Source: Candidatus Hermodarchaeum yapensis (GTDB taxonomy: Archaea; Asgardarchaeota; Hermodarchaeia; Hermodarchaeales; Hermodarchaeaceae). Taken from it: a DNA stretch of 64,000 bases. Below the pieces are notes generated by a model that did no database searches, was not told the origin of the DNA, and worked only from the letters and a program-made list of their open reading frames with translations. Shown here piece by piece: positions 20,199 to 30,300 of this stretch. Position 1 is the first letter of the stretch, and each line of letters starts with the position of its first letter. The DNA is taken from the NCBI GenBank assembly GCA_016840405.1, contig JAEOSK010000004.1, positions 49,174 to 113,173 of the forward strand, in the 5' to 3' direction. The position numbers and the translations under genes were made by a program.

Positions 20199-20330
20199 CT
20201 CATTAGGTGAATTTTCCTATTTCCTAGAAGGGGGTTGAATGGCATTTTAAGTTCTACTTCAACGGATATTACCGAACACGCGAATGCTTTTTAGGAACCT
20301 TCACGCCCAGCATGGTCTTCATAGAATGCG

Positions 20331-21674
20331 GTGAAGCCTATTTTAAAACCAACTCCCACTAATGAAAGCTTTGAATCAAGACCTTACTTAGGTCAAATCC
20401 TTCTCTTGGCAGCCGCACAAGCAATTCTAATGTTGGGCTATGGAGCCGTCCTGCCCATCTTACCCTATTATCTCATTGAATTTGGGGCAGGCGCTTTTGA
20501 ATACGGACTGCTTGTTGCTACCTTTTCGATTTTCGCCTTCATTGCTGCCGGTCCATTGGGAACTCTTTCTGATCGAATTGGACGGAAACCCGTCATCATG
20601 ATTTCCCTCGCCGGTGCAGGCCTCTCACTGGTCGTGTTTAGTCTGTCGAATTCTCTCATTTTACTTTTCATTACTCGAGCAGCCGAGGGTTTTTTTACTG
20701 CAGGGTTATGGCCTTCGGGCGATGCCTTGGTCTCTGATATTGTGCCTCCCAAGAAACGCGGAAGCGCTTGGGGGAACCTTTTGGCCGGTCGGACTACGGG
20801 AATGATTTTTGGACCCACCATCGGAGGCATCCTTGCGTTTTATCTCGGCGTTCGAATTCCGTTCATGATTTGTGCAGCCCTTGCCTTCGTTGCCCTGCTT
20901 CTGAGTGGTCTTTTCATCCGCGAACCACCACGTACTCGGTCCAAAGAAGATCTTCTCCACGATCAGATCAGTCAACCGTGGTGGGATAGATTCTATCTAG
21001 CTCTCAAAGCCTATTGGAATGTGCTGCTAACTGGTGGGCTGCTGCTTGTGGTTGCTATGATTGTGAGGTTCACCCGTATCCTTTCGATTGCCACGGTAGA
21101 ACCCATGTTTGCCATTTACACAACTGATCCGCGAACTTTCGGATTAACACCCTTAGAGTTAGGTCTATTTTTCTTCTGCTTTGCAATCACTAATGCAATT
21201 TCTCAATTAGTGTTCGGACGACTTGCCGATCGAATAGGACATGGTAGCCCGATGGTTCTTTCCGGCTTTGTGACAGCATTTGGGTTGTTTCTTGCCATTA
21301 TTGCCACATCAACACTTCAATTCTATCTCGTCGCAGTTTTCTTGGGATTGGGTGGTGCGATGGCATTACCCTCTACGGTAGCTGTTGCAGCGGAGGCTGC
21401 TCCTCCAACTGAACGAGGACGGGTTATGGGATTATTATCCATGTCTGGAAGCTTAGGACGAGCGACGGGACCGATTGTTGGAGGTTTCTTGTATGCTAGT
21501 ATTCTCGCCTTGACTGATAATCCCTATCTTGCCGCATTGCCACCCGTAACAATTGCTTTGATTGTTGGGATTCTTGGAAGTTTTGCTGCAATTCCGTTAT
21601 TCCTTAGAGTCCGGAGAACTGCGATGAATAAAAACACTGGAGAGGAAAAGCCTTTGAAGACCGATGAGGGCTAG
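20331..21674 (+). CDS. MFS transporter
   Basis: GPLGTLSDRIGRKPVIM motif, polytopic. Confidence 0.92.
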   Translation: MKPILKPTPTNESFESRPYLGQILLLAAAQAILMLGYGAVLPILPYYLIEFGAGAFEYGLLVATFSIFAFIAAGPLGTLSDRIGRKPVIMISLAGAGLSLVVFSLSNSLILLFITRAAEGFFTAGLWPSGDALVSDIVPPKKRGSAWGNLLAGRTTGMIFGPTIGGILAFYLGVRIPFMICAALAFVALLLSGLFIREPPRTRSKEDLLHDQISQPWWDRFYLALKAYWNVLLTGGLLLVVAMIVRFTRILSIATVEPMFAIYTTDPRTFGLTPLELGLFFFCFAITNAISQLVFGRLADRIGHGSPMVLSGFVTAFGLFLAIIATSTLQFYLVAVFLGLGGAMALPSTVAVAAEAAPPTERGRVMGLLSMSGSLGRATGPIVGGFLYASILALTDNPYLAALPPVTIALIVGILGSFAAIPLFLRVRRTAMNKNTGEEKPLKTDEG

Positions 21675-21690
21675 TCCTAGCTTGATACTG

Positions 21691-22509
21691 ATGACATCAC
21701 AAGTTCTCCCCCATGTCAAGAAACCTGCAACGATTCTTATTGTGGAAGCACATCCTGACGATGCTGCAATTTTTGCTGGTGGAACTTTGGTTAGGCTAGC
21801 TGAGGAGGGGCACACCCTAGTTAATCTGTGTTCGACGTATGGTGAAAAGGGCACTTTAGACCGTTCAATGACTCGTGAAAAAATGATTGATATTCAAAAA
21901 AGTGAATCCCTACGAGCAGCGGATGTGATAGGGATTAGCGAGGTTATCTTCCTAGGAATTCCGGATGGTGAGCTACAACCGGAGCTAGAACTGCGTCAGC
22001 AGTATACAGAAATCATCCGTCGCGTCCAACCGGATTTTGTATTTAGTTTTGACCCGCATATTCCCTATGATCCCCATCCTGACCATCAAGCAACGAGCCG
22101 AACAATCTATGAAGCCTGTTTGAATTGCCACTTACCATTGGTGTTTCCTGATCAGCTTGCAGATGGACTAAAACCACATTATGTGAATCGATTCTTTGGT
22201 TGGGAGTCTTCGAACCCGAACACCTATGTTGACATTACTGCGTCCTTAGAGACGAAACTACGAGCCTTAGAAAAATATGAGAGCCAAATGCAAATGATAC
22301 TCGATGAAACGCGGAATCGCTCTTCACGTGCAGGAATTGATGTTCCGATAAGTAGAGAAACAACATCGAAAGAATTCATTCGCGAGTGGATTACGACGGA
22401 AGCACAAAGAATTGGCAAACATGCCAATTGCCAACATGCAGAAGCATTCAATAGCATCGGGTTTAGTGCCGTTAGAATTATTGTAGAACAATTAGAAACC
22501 GAAGAGTAG
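21691..22509 (+). CDS. PIG-L family deacetylase
   Basis: ILIVEAHPDDAAIFAGGTL...PHIPYDPHPDHQATSRTIYEA. Confidence 0.92.
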   Translation: MTSQVLPHVKKPATILIVEAHPDDAAIFAGGTLVRLAEEGHTLVNLCSTYGEKGTLDRSMTREKMIDIQKSESLRAADVIGISEVIFLGIPDGELQPELELRQQYTEIIRRVQPDFVFSFDPHIPYDPHPDHQATSRTIYEACLNCHLPLVFPDQLADGLKPHYVNRFFGWESSNPNTYVDITASLETKLRALEKYESQMQMILDETRNRSSRAGIDVPISRETTSKEFIREWITTEAQRIGKHANCQHAEAFNSIGFSAVRIIVEQLETEE

Positions 22510-22582
22510 TGAAGGTCTGTATTCCCGGAAAATGCTAAGCCTTTTAGGTAACTTCATTTCCGGAAGTGACCGGTGATTACCC

Positions 22583-23134
22583 GTGAATGGTTGGGACCAC
22601 GTCTTCATTACAACGATTGTATTTTTTGTGAGTTGGATAGCCATTTACTTCCTTGCTCTCTATGGCTTTATCGCATTCCCAGCATACCTTACTCTCTGGT
22701 TTATCTTCGTCGCCTGGGTTGGTGGAATCTTTCCAGATTTCGATATTCACTGGAAACCCCTTCTCGGACATCGGTCTGTCATTACTCATAGTGTCTTAGC
22801 GCCACTCCTAATTGTTGGCATCTTCTACCTTCCGATACTCATTGTTCCTGAGTTATGGATGGAAATTGATCGCTATTTCATCGTCATCTTCTTACTGGGA
22901 TGTGCCCTACACTTACTCCTCGATTTAATTCCTAGCTCTCGCTCAGTACTCAATCGATTCATGAAAAATCCGTTGGAAGCCTTTGCCTATATTGAGAAAA
23001 ATCAAACATCAGCACCTGGAAACATCACAAGAATCCCTGAAAAGTATGAAAGAGGATGGCTAATCGGTAATGCCGTTGCCCTTATCTTCTTTGCTGCGTT
23101 TCTCTGGTGGTTCTTTGTTACCTTCTTTCCTTGA
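22583..23134 (+). CDS. Membrane-bound metal-dependent hydrolase-like protein (YdjM/DUF457-like)
   Basis: GGIFPDFDIHWKPLLGHRSVITHSVLAPLL...GCALHLLLDLI. Confidence 0.7.
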   Translation: MNGWDHVFITTIVFFVSWIAIYFLALYGFIAFPAYLTLWFIFVAWVGGIFPDFDIHWKPLLGHRSVITHSVLAPLLIVGIFYLPILIVPELWMEIDRYFIVIFLLGCALHLLLDLIPSSRSVLNRFMKNPLEAFAYIEKNQTSAPGNITRIPEKYERGWLIGNAVALIFFAAFLWWFFVTFFP

Positions 23135-24323
23135 GCACCTGCGCTAGTATTTCCATTAAATCCAAAATCTTGAGATCAGTCTCCTTTACCTGATTCTGGG
23201 TTTCGGTGAAGTGGAGTTTACAGTTTGGACAAGCTGAAACCAAGTATGAGTTCGAAGCTGATGGTGTATCAGCTAGTCGGGTCCGGGTAATTTCCTCAGC
23301 TAGAGCCGGAAAGGTTTTGGGTAAGGCGCCGCCTCCACCGCAGCAATCCGCATATTCTCGATTGTGAGGAAATTCCATTAGGTCGGCTCCTGGGATAAGT
23401 TTGAGAAGCTGTCGGGGGGGTTCGTAAATGCCTAGTTCTCGTCCTAAATGGCAGGGATCATGGTATGTCATTGTTAAAATTGAACCAGTTTGCTTCGTCT
23501 GTAAAGGGGATTTGATCAGTGGAGCGAGTTGTTCACTTTGCTTGACTAAAAATTCGACCATGTGAAGTACTTTAACTTTCTTGGGTAGGTGTATACCTAG
23601 TTGTGGATAGTCGAGTTTAAGGGCTCTGGCGCACCCGGGGCACGTTGTGAGTATTGTCTTTGCACCGGATTCTTTGATGGCTTTAACGTTTTGTTCTGCC
23701 AAGGATTTGGCACTTTCGATGAACCCGGCTCGGATAAGGGGTGATCCACAACAGACTTCATTTTTCTCTCCATTGAGAAAGGTGAAATCAATTCCTAGTC
23801 TAGCTAGCACTGTATGAGTTGCTGAAGCGATTTCTGGATGTCTGTATGCTGTAGTACATCCAACAAAATAGGCAATCTCGGCTGTGGATGTTTGATTCTT
23901 CAAAATACTTTGAAGTTGTGCAAACCGCTCATCATGTGGTTCGCCATAGACGTTGAAGAATTCACTGGTGTTCTTATCGAGCTCAAGAGTTCCAGCAGGA
24001 GCTCGGTGTTCAGCTACTACGCGTTCACGACTAAGTTCGATGATGCGTGGAAGTTCATGACGAGGCATACACCAAGCCTTGCACGCCCCACAGAGATTGC
24101 ATTGATACAAACGATCCACCGCTGCTTCTGTGAGCGCACTTTTTCCTCCCCGATACAGTTCAATGATAAGGGCTCGACCAACAGGACTGCAGGCATCAGA
24201 ACGAGTAACCAAATGAGTGGGGCAGGAATGGCGACACATACGGCTGCAGAGACTACATAGACGACTAATTTTAGCGAAATCATCCAACGTGTTTGATAGG
24301 GCGGTTGAATTGGGTGGTGTCAT
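23118..24323 (-). CDS. (Fe-S)-binding CCG-domain protein (GlpC/HdrD-like)
   Basis: CSLCSRMCRHSCPTH, CNLCGACKAWCMP, CCGSPL and YADCCGGGGALP. Confidence 0.9.
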   Translation of the reverse strand: MTPPNSTALSNTLDDFAKISRLCSLCSRMCRHSCPTHLVTRSDACSPVGRALIIELYRGGKSALTEAAVDRLYQCNLCGACKAWCMPRHELPRIIELSRERVVAEHRAPAGTLELDKNTSEFFNVYGEPHDERFAQLQSILKNQTSTAEIAYFVGCTTAYRHPEIASATHTVLARLGIDFTFLNGEKNEVCCGSPLIRAGFIESAKSLAEQNVKAIKESGAKTILTTCPGCARALKLDYPQLGIHLPKKVKVLHMVEFLVKQSEQLAPLIKSPLQTKQTGSILTMTYHDPCHLGRELGIYEPPRQLLKLIPGADLMEFPHNREYADCCGGGGALPKTFPALAEEITRTRLADTPSASNSYLVSACPNCKLHFTETQNQVKETDLKILDLMEILAQVLKERR

Positions 24324-25798
24324 TGTGAAGCTCCCTCTTTAGGAAATTTCGAGGTTTCATTCCCAAATCCCAATTTGCCAGGGTTCATGATATTATTGGG
24401 ATCCAAATACTGTTTGATGGCTTGTAGAAGCGCAAAGCCGGTTTCTCCATGTTCGATTGGCATCCAAGGGGCTTTGAGAAGCCCCACGCCATGTTGATGG
24501 CTGAGTGTGCCGCCTGCACGATGTGCAGCTTCTAAGCCTGCATCCCAGATTTGTTGGTATTTTGTCTCAACTTCTTCTGGTGAGTTAGCGTGACCGACGA
24601 AGATGACGTAGATGTTACCACCGTCGGGGTAGAAGTGGGAGAAGTGACTCATAGTGCCAACTCCGAAGGCTTCGATGGCTTTCCGCATCTCCCAGTACAT
24701 CTTCTCTAAATTGGCATAGCTAGAAGCCACGTCTAAAACATCGTAAAGCATGCCTGGACCCATGTTCATGCTCGAAGGATAATAGAGATCGAAACGGTTG
24801 TTCCACCAGTGCTTTGAAGGCCCCGGTCCTAAATCCTCAGCACCTCCTTCTAAACAAATCTTGGTTACCGTGCGTTTTTCCAGTCGAACAAAGTCTTTTG
24901 TTGCCCGATAAATGAAGTTCAGGACGCAAGCGCCGTCTGAAGGTGGTTTGAACCGGCTGAGCACGAAACGTGTTTCGTTTTCATCGTATAGACGGATGAG
25001 CGCAGGTTTCAGGTCTTGGCGAAATACCTGTTTGACAGCATTCATCCCTGAATGTAGGTCGGGAAAGAGAAAGGAAGCAAACTGTGTTTCCTCGGGGGAT
25101 GGAGCAATTCGAAGCGTGAGTTCAGTGATGATTCCATAGGTTCCTTCTGATCCGATGAAGAGTTGTTTGAGATCGGGTCCCATTGAGGAACGAGGCACGG
25201 CTTTAGTCCGAAGTAACTCCCCGGTAGGAAGCACGACTTCTAATCCAGTAATCATATCTTCGATTTTCCCATACTTGGATGAAAGAACACCGGCTGACCG
25301 GGCAGCAGCGAATCCACCAAGGGCAGAGCTGTAGATGGAGGAGGGAAGATGTCCAGTAGTGTACCCTCGTGCCTCTAGATACTCTTCTAGCTCATAACCT
25401 AAAATACCCGGTTCTACTGTCACGGTGAATGATTCTTCATCAAGAAATAGCACCCTGTTCATTTTCTTGACATCAACGATGATTCCCCCAGTTGTGGCTA
25501 ATATCCCACCAGCAACACCACCTGCTCCAGATACAGGAATAATGGGTATGGATTCTTGGTTGGCGAGTTTGACAATTCTTTGAATTTGCTCAACAGTTTG
25601 TGGCCAGACAATCAAATCCGGTTTAGCCTCGATGATTAACCGCCCCAACCGTAGCAGACGGAGAGGCCATGCATCTCGCGAATAGTTAATTTTGTCCACT
25701 TCTGCATCAGATACATTCTCTTTACCTAACCAAACTTCCAGTTGGCGTTTTACTCGATTGACATTGAAGGCAGTTGAAGCGGCAGACACGGATAACAC
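24320..25798 (-). CDS. FAD-linked oxidase (GlcD/D-lactate dehydrogenase family)
   Basis: PDLIVWPQTVEQIQRIVKLANQESIPIIPVSGAGGVAGG...LSHQHGVGLLKAPW; overlaps the CCG protein gene. Confidence 0.92.
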   Translation of the reverse strand: MLSVSAASTAFNVNRVKRQLEVWLGKENVSDAEVDKINYSRDAWPLRLLRLGRLIIEAKPDLIVWPQTVEQIQRIVKLANQESIPIIPVSGAGGVAGGILATTGGIIVDVKKMNRVLFLDEESFTVTVEPGILGYELEEYLEARGYTTGHLPSSIYSSALGGFAAARSAGVLSSKYGKIEDMITGLEVVLPTGELLRTKAVPRSSMGPDLKQLFIGSEGTYGIITELTLRIAPSPEETQFASFLFPDLHSGMNAVKQVFRQDLKPALIRLYDENETRFVLSRFKPPSDGACVLNFIYRATKDFVRLEKRTVTKICLEGGAEDLGPGPSKHWWNNRFDLYYPSSMNMGPGMLYDVLDVASSYANLEKMYWEMRKAIEAFGVGTMSHFSHFYPDGGNIYVIFVGHANSPEEVETKYQQIWDAGLEAAHRAGGTLSHQHGVGLLKAPWMPIEHGETGFALLQAIKQYLDPNNIMNPGKLGFGNETSKFPKEGASQ

Positions 25799-25914
25799 CC
25801 ACCATTCGAACTATGAATAGGAATTATTACATAAAAGCCACCTTGAACAACGAAATCCCTGTCCAGAATAAACAGGAGAGGGGTTGGTCTAGATGGAACA
25901 CAGATACTGTTGAC

Positions 25915-26667
25915 TTAGATGGGTTCTGAGACAAAGATTGCTCGCTCAGCTTCAGGGGTCCAAGGTGCGCGAGTGAAGGAGGAGTAGATAGTTTCTACTT
26001 GGAACTGCATCTCAGCTAGCAGAAATTTCACATCTTCGACTGTCATGATGGCAAGTTGCGACCAGTCATAAAAGGTGTCGGTGATACGCCCTGTTTTGTC
26101 ATGGACATCGAATCGGAGTACTGTATCGATAATCCCCTTTGATTCTTGAGCACGGGTTGAGATGGAACGGGTTACAGCGCCACCTTTGGGGAGGGAAACG
26201 GTTTCCAGTCGTCGCCATGTGCCTGTTGGGTCTGAATCACCCACCCAGATGTCAAACACAAAGGAGCCTTCGGAGTGTAAATGGGCTTTCACACTTTTGA
26301 GACAGCCCAACTGCTCTTTGCGGGTTGTAAGGTATTGGAAACTCCCCGATGGGACATAGATAAATCGAAATTGCTGATCGAGTGAAAAGTCACTCATATC
26401 CCCAGCAATGAAAAGAAGTCGTTTGGCAATTTCGGGTGGGGCTTTTTGCAGCTTTTTCCGGGCTTCCTGAAGCATCTCGCGGGACTTTTCGAGCCCAACC
26501 ACCGTGATACCATCTTCAGCTAAATGGAAGGCAAAGACACCAGTTCCGACGCCTAATTCTAGTGCCGGTGATCCTACCTCTTGAGCAAGGAGCTGATAGA
26601 AAGCCTGTTCCTCTTCTTTGCCAAGGGTAAAGAGATCATAGAACTGTGCACTCGCTTGATACGCCAT
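25915..26667 (-). CDS. SAM-dependent methyltransferase
   Basis: ALELGVGTGVFAFHLAEDGITVVGLEKSREML. Confidence 0.88.
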   Translation of the reverse strand: MAYQASAQFYDLFTLGKEEEQAFYQLLAQEVGSPALELGVGTGVFAFHLAEDGITVVGLEKSREMLQEARKKLQKAPPEIAKRLLFIAGDMSDFSLDQQFRFIYVPSGSFQYLTTRKEQLGCLKSVKAHLHSEGSFVFDIWVGDSDPTGTWRRLETVSLPKGGAVTRSISTRAQESKGIIDTVLRFDVHDKTGRITDTFYDWSQLAIMTVEDVKFLLAEMQFQVETIYSSFTRAPWTPEAERAIFVSEPI

Positions 26668-26749
26668 ACGAAACCATCACACCTGAATGCATTGGGGATT
26701 GTGGACTATTTGAGGGTTTTTGTCTAGCAATCTGTAGTCGCGTTCCACA

Positions 26750-27592
26750 GTGGACTGTGTTTCCTCCCACCTTTACACCGGGAAGGATGATGTCATGTTT
26801 CAAACCGCGTTCTCTATGGCACAGCAAACCCAGAAAGCGAAGTGTTCCACTGGTATCACTATCCTCGATGATCTATTGGAAGGTGGCTTTGAACCAGGAC
26901 TAAGCTACTTGCTATACGGTAGCCCGCACTGTACACAAATGATGCAGCAGTCAGTGGCGAGTGCATTGGAACATACCTCCAGTGAACAGGGAGTGGCCGT
27001 CATTGATGCCAATAACGGCATTCGCCCCGACAAAATCATTAGTCACCTCCGGGCAACCTCACAGCAGACCCCACCAACAAAATACCTCAACCGACTTTAT
27101 GTGGCACGAGCCTTTACAACAGACCAGTTTCTTTCTCTACTCGATGATGCTGTAAACGCCATCCAAGAACAGAGAGCTCCGATTCTATTCGTCAACGGTT
27201 TGATGCACCTCGTTCAAGAAGAAGAGGAGGGGGGACCCACTCCACCCTCGCCTAGAGCCTCTCCTGACCCTCGCGTCTTTCGTCGCGCTCAACTTGCGGC
27301 ACACCCGAAACAACTTGCCTTCACGCAGCAAATCGCCGTTGTGGTTAGTGCAGATGGGCCCAAACGCTCCTCTCAGCCACCCCTCCGATTGGGTCAATTC
27401 ACCCGTCACCGGTTCCATGTCTTGATACACCATTCCCGCCAAGACACTGTTGAAACATTCACCTTGGAGAAACATCCAAGTCGTCCCTGGCTTCAACGGA
27501 GTAGAGTGATACCACGAATTCGTCGCTATCCGGGTACTCAGCAGACAACACTCCTTGATAGTGCAAATCCCAAAGCTAGATTGGTTCCGTGA
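26750..27592 (+). CDS. RecA/KaiC-fold-like protein with degenerate Walker A
   Basis: STGITILDDLLEGGFEPGLSYLLYGSPHCTQMMQQSV matches the start of archaeal RadA/KaiC-type domains but lacks GxxGxGKT. Confidence 0.6.
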   Translation: MDCVSSHLYTGKDDVMFQTAFSMAQQTQKAKCSTGITILDDLLEGGFEPGLSYLLYGSPHCTQMMQQSVASALEHTSSEQGVAVIDANNGIRPDKIISHLRATSQQTPPTKYLNRLYVARAFTTDQFLSLLDDAVNAIQEQRAPILFVNGLMHLVQEEEEGGPTPPSPRASPDPRVFRRAQLAAHPKQLAFTQQIAVVVSADGPKRSSQPPLRLGQFTRHRFHVLIHHSRQDTVETFTLEKHPSRPWLQRSRVIPRIRRYPGTQQTTLLDSANPKARLVP

Positions 27593-27672
27593 GTGTGAAA
27601 GACCTTACTCAATACTAGCATTTTTACCAGCGTTCATGTAGAGAAGTTGCTCACAAGAGGAGCCATTTGGGC

Positions 27673-28596
27673 ATGAAACTCGGTTCTTGGAAATACTATA
27701 TTCTGCTCATCCTAGCCATGGTGTTTTGGGGTGGGAGCTGGGTTTCCGTGAAAATCGTTGTCTCAAATGCTCCACCGATGACTGTGGGATTCTTCCGTTT
27801 CTTAACGGCAAGTCTGATTTTCATTCCCATTTTACTCGTAACCCATCGAGAAGATATCCAATCCTATACTCGACGTGATATTGGTCTGTTTTTTGTTTTG
27901 GGATTAGTGGGTGTATTGGGGTACGGTGTTCTCTTCTTGGTGGGGATGCAGTTTACCTCATCAGCGCAGGGATCGATTATCGCAGGAGTCAATCCTATCA
28001 CGGTAAGTCTCCTAGCGTTTCTGCTGTTAAACGAACGCCTAGCTCCGAAATGGAGATACTTGGGATTTCTTTTCAGTTTTCTCGGTATTTTCTTCGTCGT
28101 GGGAGTCCAATCCTTCCTTGAATTTCGACCGGACTATTTGATTGGAAACCTCATTCTTTTGTGTGGGATGTTAACGTGGGGACTCTACTCTGTTCTAGGA
28201 AAAAAGGTGATGACTCGGTACTCATCCTTGGAAACTACCGCGATAGGTATTTTCTTTGGTACAGTGCTCTTCTTTGGTGCAGCACTTACAGAGCAATTTT
28301 GGACCCTTCCCATAATGGCTGATCCAGCGTTTTGGCTTCATATCCTGTATTTGGGTATCTTTGTCACAGTCGTGGGATTTCTATTCTATTTTATCGGTAT
28401 CGAGAATCTCGGAGCAAGTCGGGCGGCTGTTTTCATATCTTTGGTTCCTGTATTTGGCACGCTCTTCTCTATCCTGATACTCAGTGAACCGCTCTATTGG
28501 ACATTTATTGTTGGCCTAATTCTGGTTGTTATAGGAATATTGGTGATTAATTATCCACGAAAGGAAAAAACCACAAACACTGCAACTAATCCTTAG
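27673..28596 (+). CDS. EamA/DMT family transporter
   Basis: MVFWGGSWVSVKIVVSNAPPMTVGFFRF; two-EamA topology. Confidence 0.9.
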   Translation: MKLGSWKYYILLILAMVFWGGSWVSVKIVVSNAPPMTVGFFRFLTASLIFIPILLVTHREDIQSYTRRDIGLFFVLGLVGVLGYGVLFLVGMQFTSSAQGSIIAGVNPITVSLLAFLLLNERLAPKWRYLGFLFSFLGIFFVVGVQSFLEFRPDYLIGNLILLCGMLTWGLYSVLGKKVMTRYSSLETTAIGIFFGTVLFFGAALTEQFWTLPIMADPAFWLHILYLGIFVTVVGFLFYFIGIENLGASRAAVFISLVPVFGTLFSILILSEPLYWTFIVGLILVVIGILVINYPRKEKTTNTATNP

Positions 28597-29245
28597 ACGA
28601 CTTACGCGGATAAGGACAATTACGATTCAGAGGACATTCTTGGCAGCTAGGTTTTCGAGCGGTACACACGGTTGCACCAAAGTCGAGGAGTGCTTGATTC
28701 ATCGTATAGGCTTGCCCTGGCGGGATAACCCTTTCAGCTAGATGCCACAGCTGCTTCTTCGCCGGCTCACGCATCGGGTCGCCTTGGATCTGAAAATACC
28801 GTTGTAGTACACGTCGTACGTTTGTATCAAGAATGGGAGCATCTTTATGATACGCAAAGCTAAGGATGGCGCCTGCAGTATATCGTCCGATTCCTCGTAA
28901 AGCCATCAATTCTTCTAATGTGTTAGGGAGACGGCCATTGTACTTCTTAACGACAAGTTTGGCAATCTGTTGGAGGCGTCCAGGACGAAAATTATACCCC
29001 AAGGGACGCCACAACTGTTTAACCTCTTTTTTTGGTGCAGCAGCCAGAGCCTCGAATGTTGGATAGGCTTCCAGGAATTCGTGATACTTGGGAACCACCC
29101 GATCGACTTGAGTTTGATGAAGCATGATTTCAGAGACAAGAATGTGATAAGGATCCTTGGTGCGACGCCAGGGAAGGTCGCGTCCATTAAGGGCATACCA
29201 TTTGAGCAGCATTCGTTGAAACGTCTGAATCTGCTTGCGGCTCAT
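28586..29245 (-). CDS. mutY: A/G-specific adenine glycosylase-like HhH-GPD protein
   Basis: RDLPWRRTKDPYHILVSEIMLHQTQVDRVVPKY...LMALRGIGRYTAGAI...LDTNVRRVL, FeS CTARKPSCQECPLNRNC. Confidence 0.93.
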   Translation of the reverse strand: MSRKQIQTFQRMLLKWYALNGRDLPWRRTKDPYHILVSEIMLHQTQVDRVVPKYHEFLEAYPTFEALAAAPKKEVKQLWRPLGYNFRPGRLQQIAKLVVKKYNGRLPNTLEELMALRGIGRYTAGAILSFAYHKDAPILDTNVRRVLQRYFQIQGDPMREPAKKQLWHLAERVIPPGQAYTMNQALLDFGATVCTARKPSCQECPLNRNCPYPRKSSKD

Positions 29246-29319
29246 AGTCTAGCACGTCCTCAGTGAATTAAAAAAGCCATGCATTTTCATCTTCTAAGTA
29301 AATGGGCTTCATTTTGGGT

Positions 29320-30231
29320 CTAATATTTCTTGACGAAATAATATTCTTTGATCGGTTTTGGATAACCATCGGAGACTCCAAAGATTTCGTATCCGAGTTT
29401 CTGAAAGAATTCCGGGGCTTGGAAGGAGTACACCATTGCGAGACTTGAGATGCAACCTTCCTTTCTGGCAATTCCTTCCGCGACCATCATGAGCTCCTTA
29501 CCATAACCTTGACCACGGTATCGCTCATCAATCCAGAGTTGATCAATATACAAAGCTTTGAGTATTGAACCCCCATTTAATCCCCCAATAACTTGTCCTT
29601 CCGCATTTTTGATAATCAAGTTAATTTGAATTCTAGGATTCTTTTTTCGCAATTCGCCAATATGCTCAAGGACATATTCACGAAGACCTGTATGAAGAAC
29701 ATTCATTGACTCTTCAGACGAATCTTCAGAAATCGAGAATTCAGCTTTCCCCTGTCTGGTAGTTTCATTGAGTGTATCATGAGTTGTATCTAATCTTTTC
29801 ATGAGAACATATTCTGTGATACCACTGGTGTATCCATCGAATATTCCTAAGACTTTGTATCCAATACTTTGGTAAAATTCGGGGGCCTGAAAAGAAAAGG
29901 TCCATGTTTGGGCAGCGGTATAGCCTTTTTTCTTTCCGATTCTTTCTGCTTCCAATACGAGAGCTCTTCCGTAACCCTTTCTCCGATGCGTCTTATCGAC
30001 CCAGAGAACCTCAAGGTGCATGACTCCAACCAACATGCTTGTAATTACTCCACCAATAATTTGGCCAGCCTTATCTTTCAAGACCAAACTGATATCAGGT
30101 GTAGGAATGTCTAATTCGCCGTTAGGGTGCTTTTTGTTATGCTCTTCCAATCCCTTCTTGACACTCTCTATCTCTTCCTTGGAGGGATTCGTAATGATGG
30201 CAAATCGGTTGGAATGCTTGCAACTATTCAT
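29320..30231 (-). CDS. Tandem-duplicated GNAT acetyltransferase
   Basis: Two copies: LWVDKTHRRKGYGRALVLEAERIGKKKG...FQAPEFYQSIGYKVLGIFDGY and LWIDERYRGQGYGKELMMVAEGIARKEG...FQAPEFFQKLGYEIFGVSDGY. Confidence 0.88.
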   Translation of the reverse strand: MNSCKHSNRFAIITNPSKEEIESVKKGLEEHNKKHPNGELDIPTPDISLVLKDKAGQIIGGVITSMLVGVMHLEVLWVDKTHRRKGYGRALVLEAERIGKKKGYTAAQTWTFSFQAPEFYQSIGYKVLGIFDGYTSGITEYVLMKRLDTTHDTLNETTRQGKAEFSISEDSSEESMNVLHTGLREYVLEHIGELRKKNPRIQINLIIKNAEGQVIGGLNGGSILKALYIDQLWIDERYRGQGYGKELMMVAEGIARKEGCISSLAMVYSFQAPEFFQKLGYEIFGVSDGYPKPIKEYYFVKKY

Positions 30232-30300
30232 CCAATCAGCTCCGGGTTTGAATACTAGTAAGAGTAGAAATTTTGGATATAGTTCTGAGCAGGAACCTCT

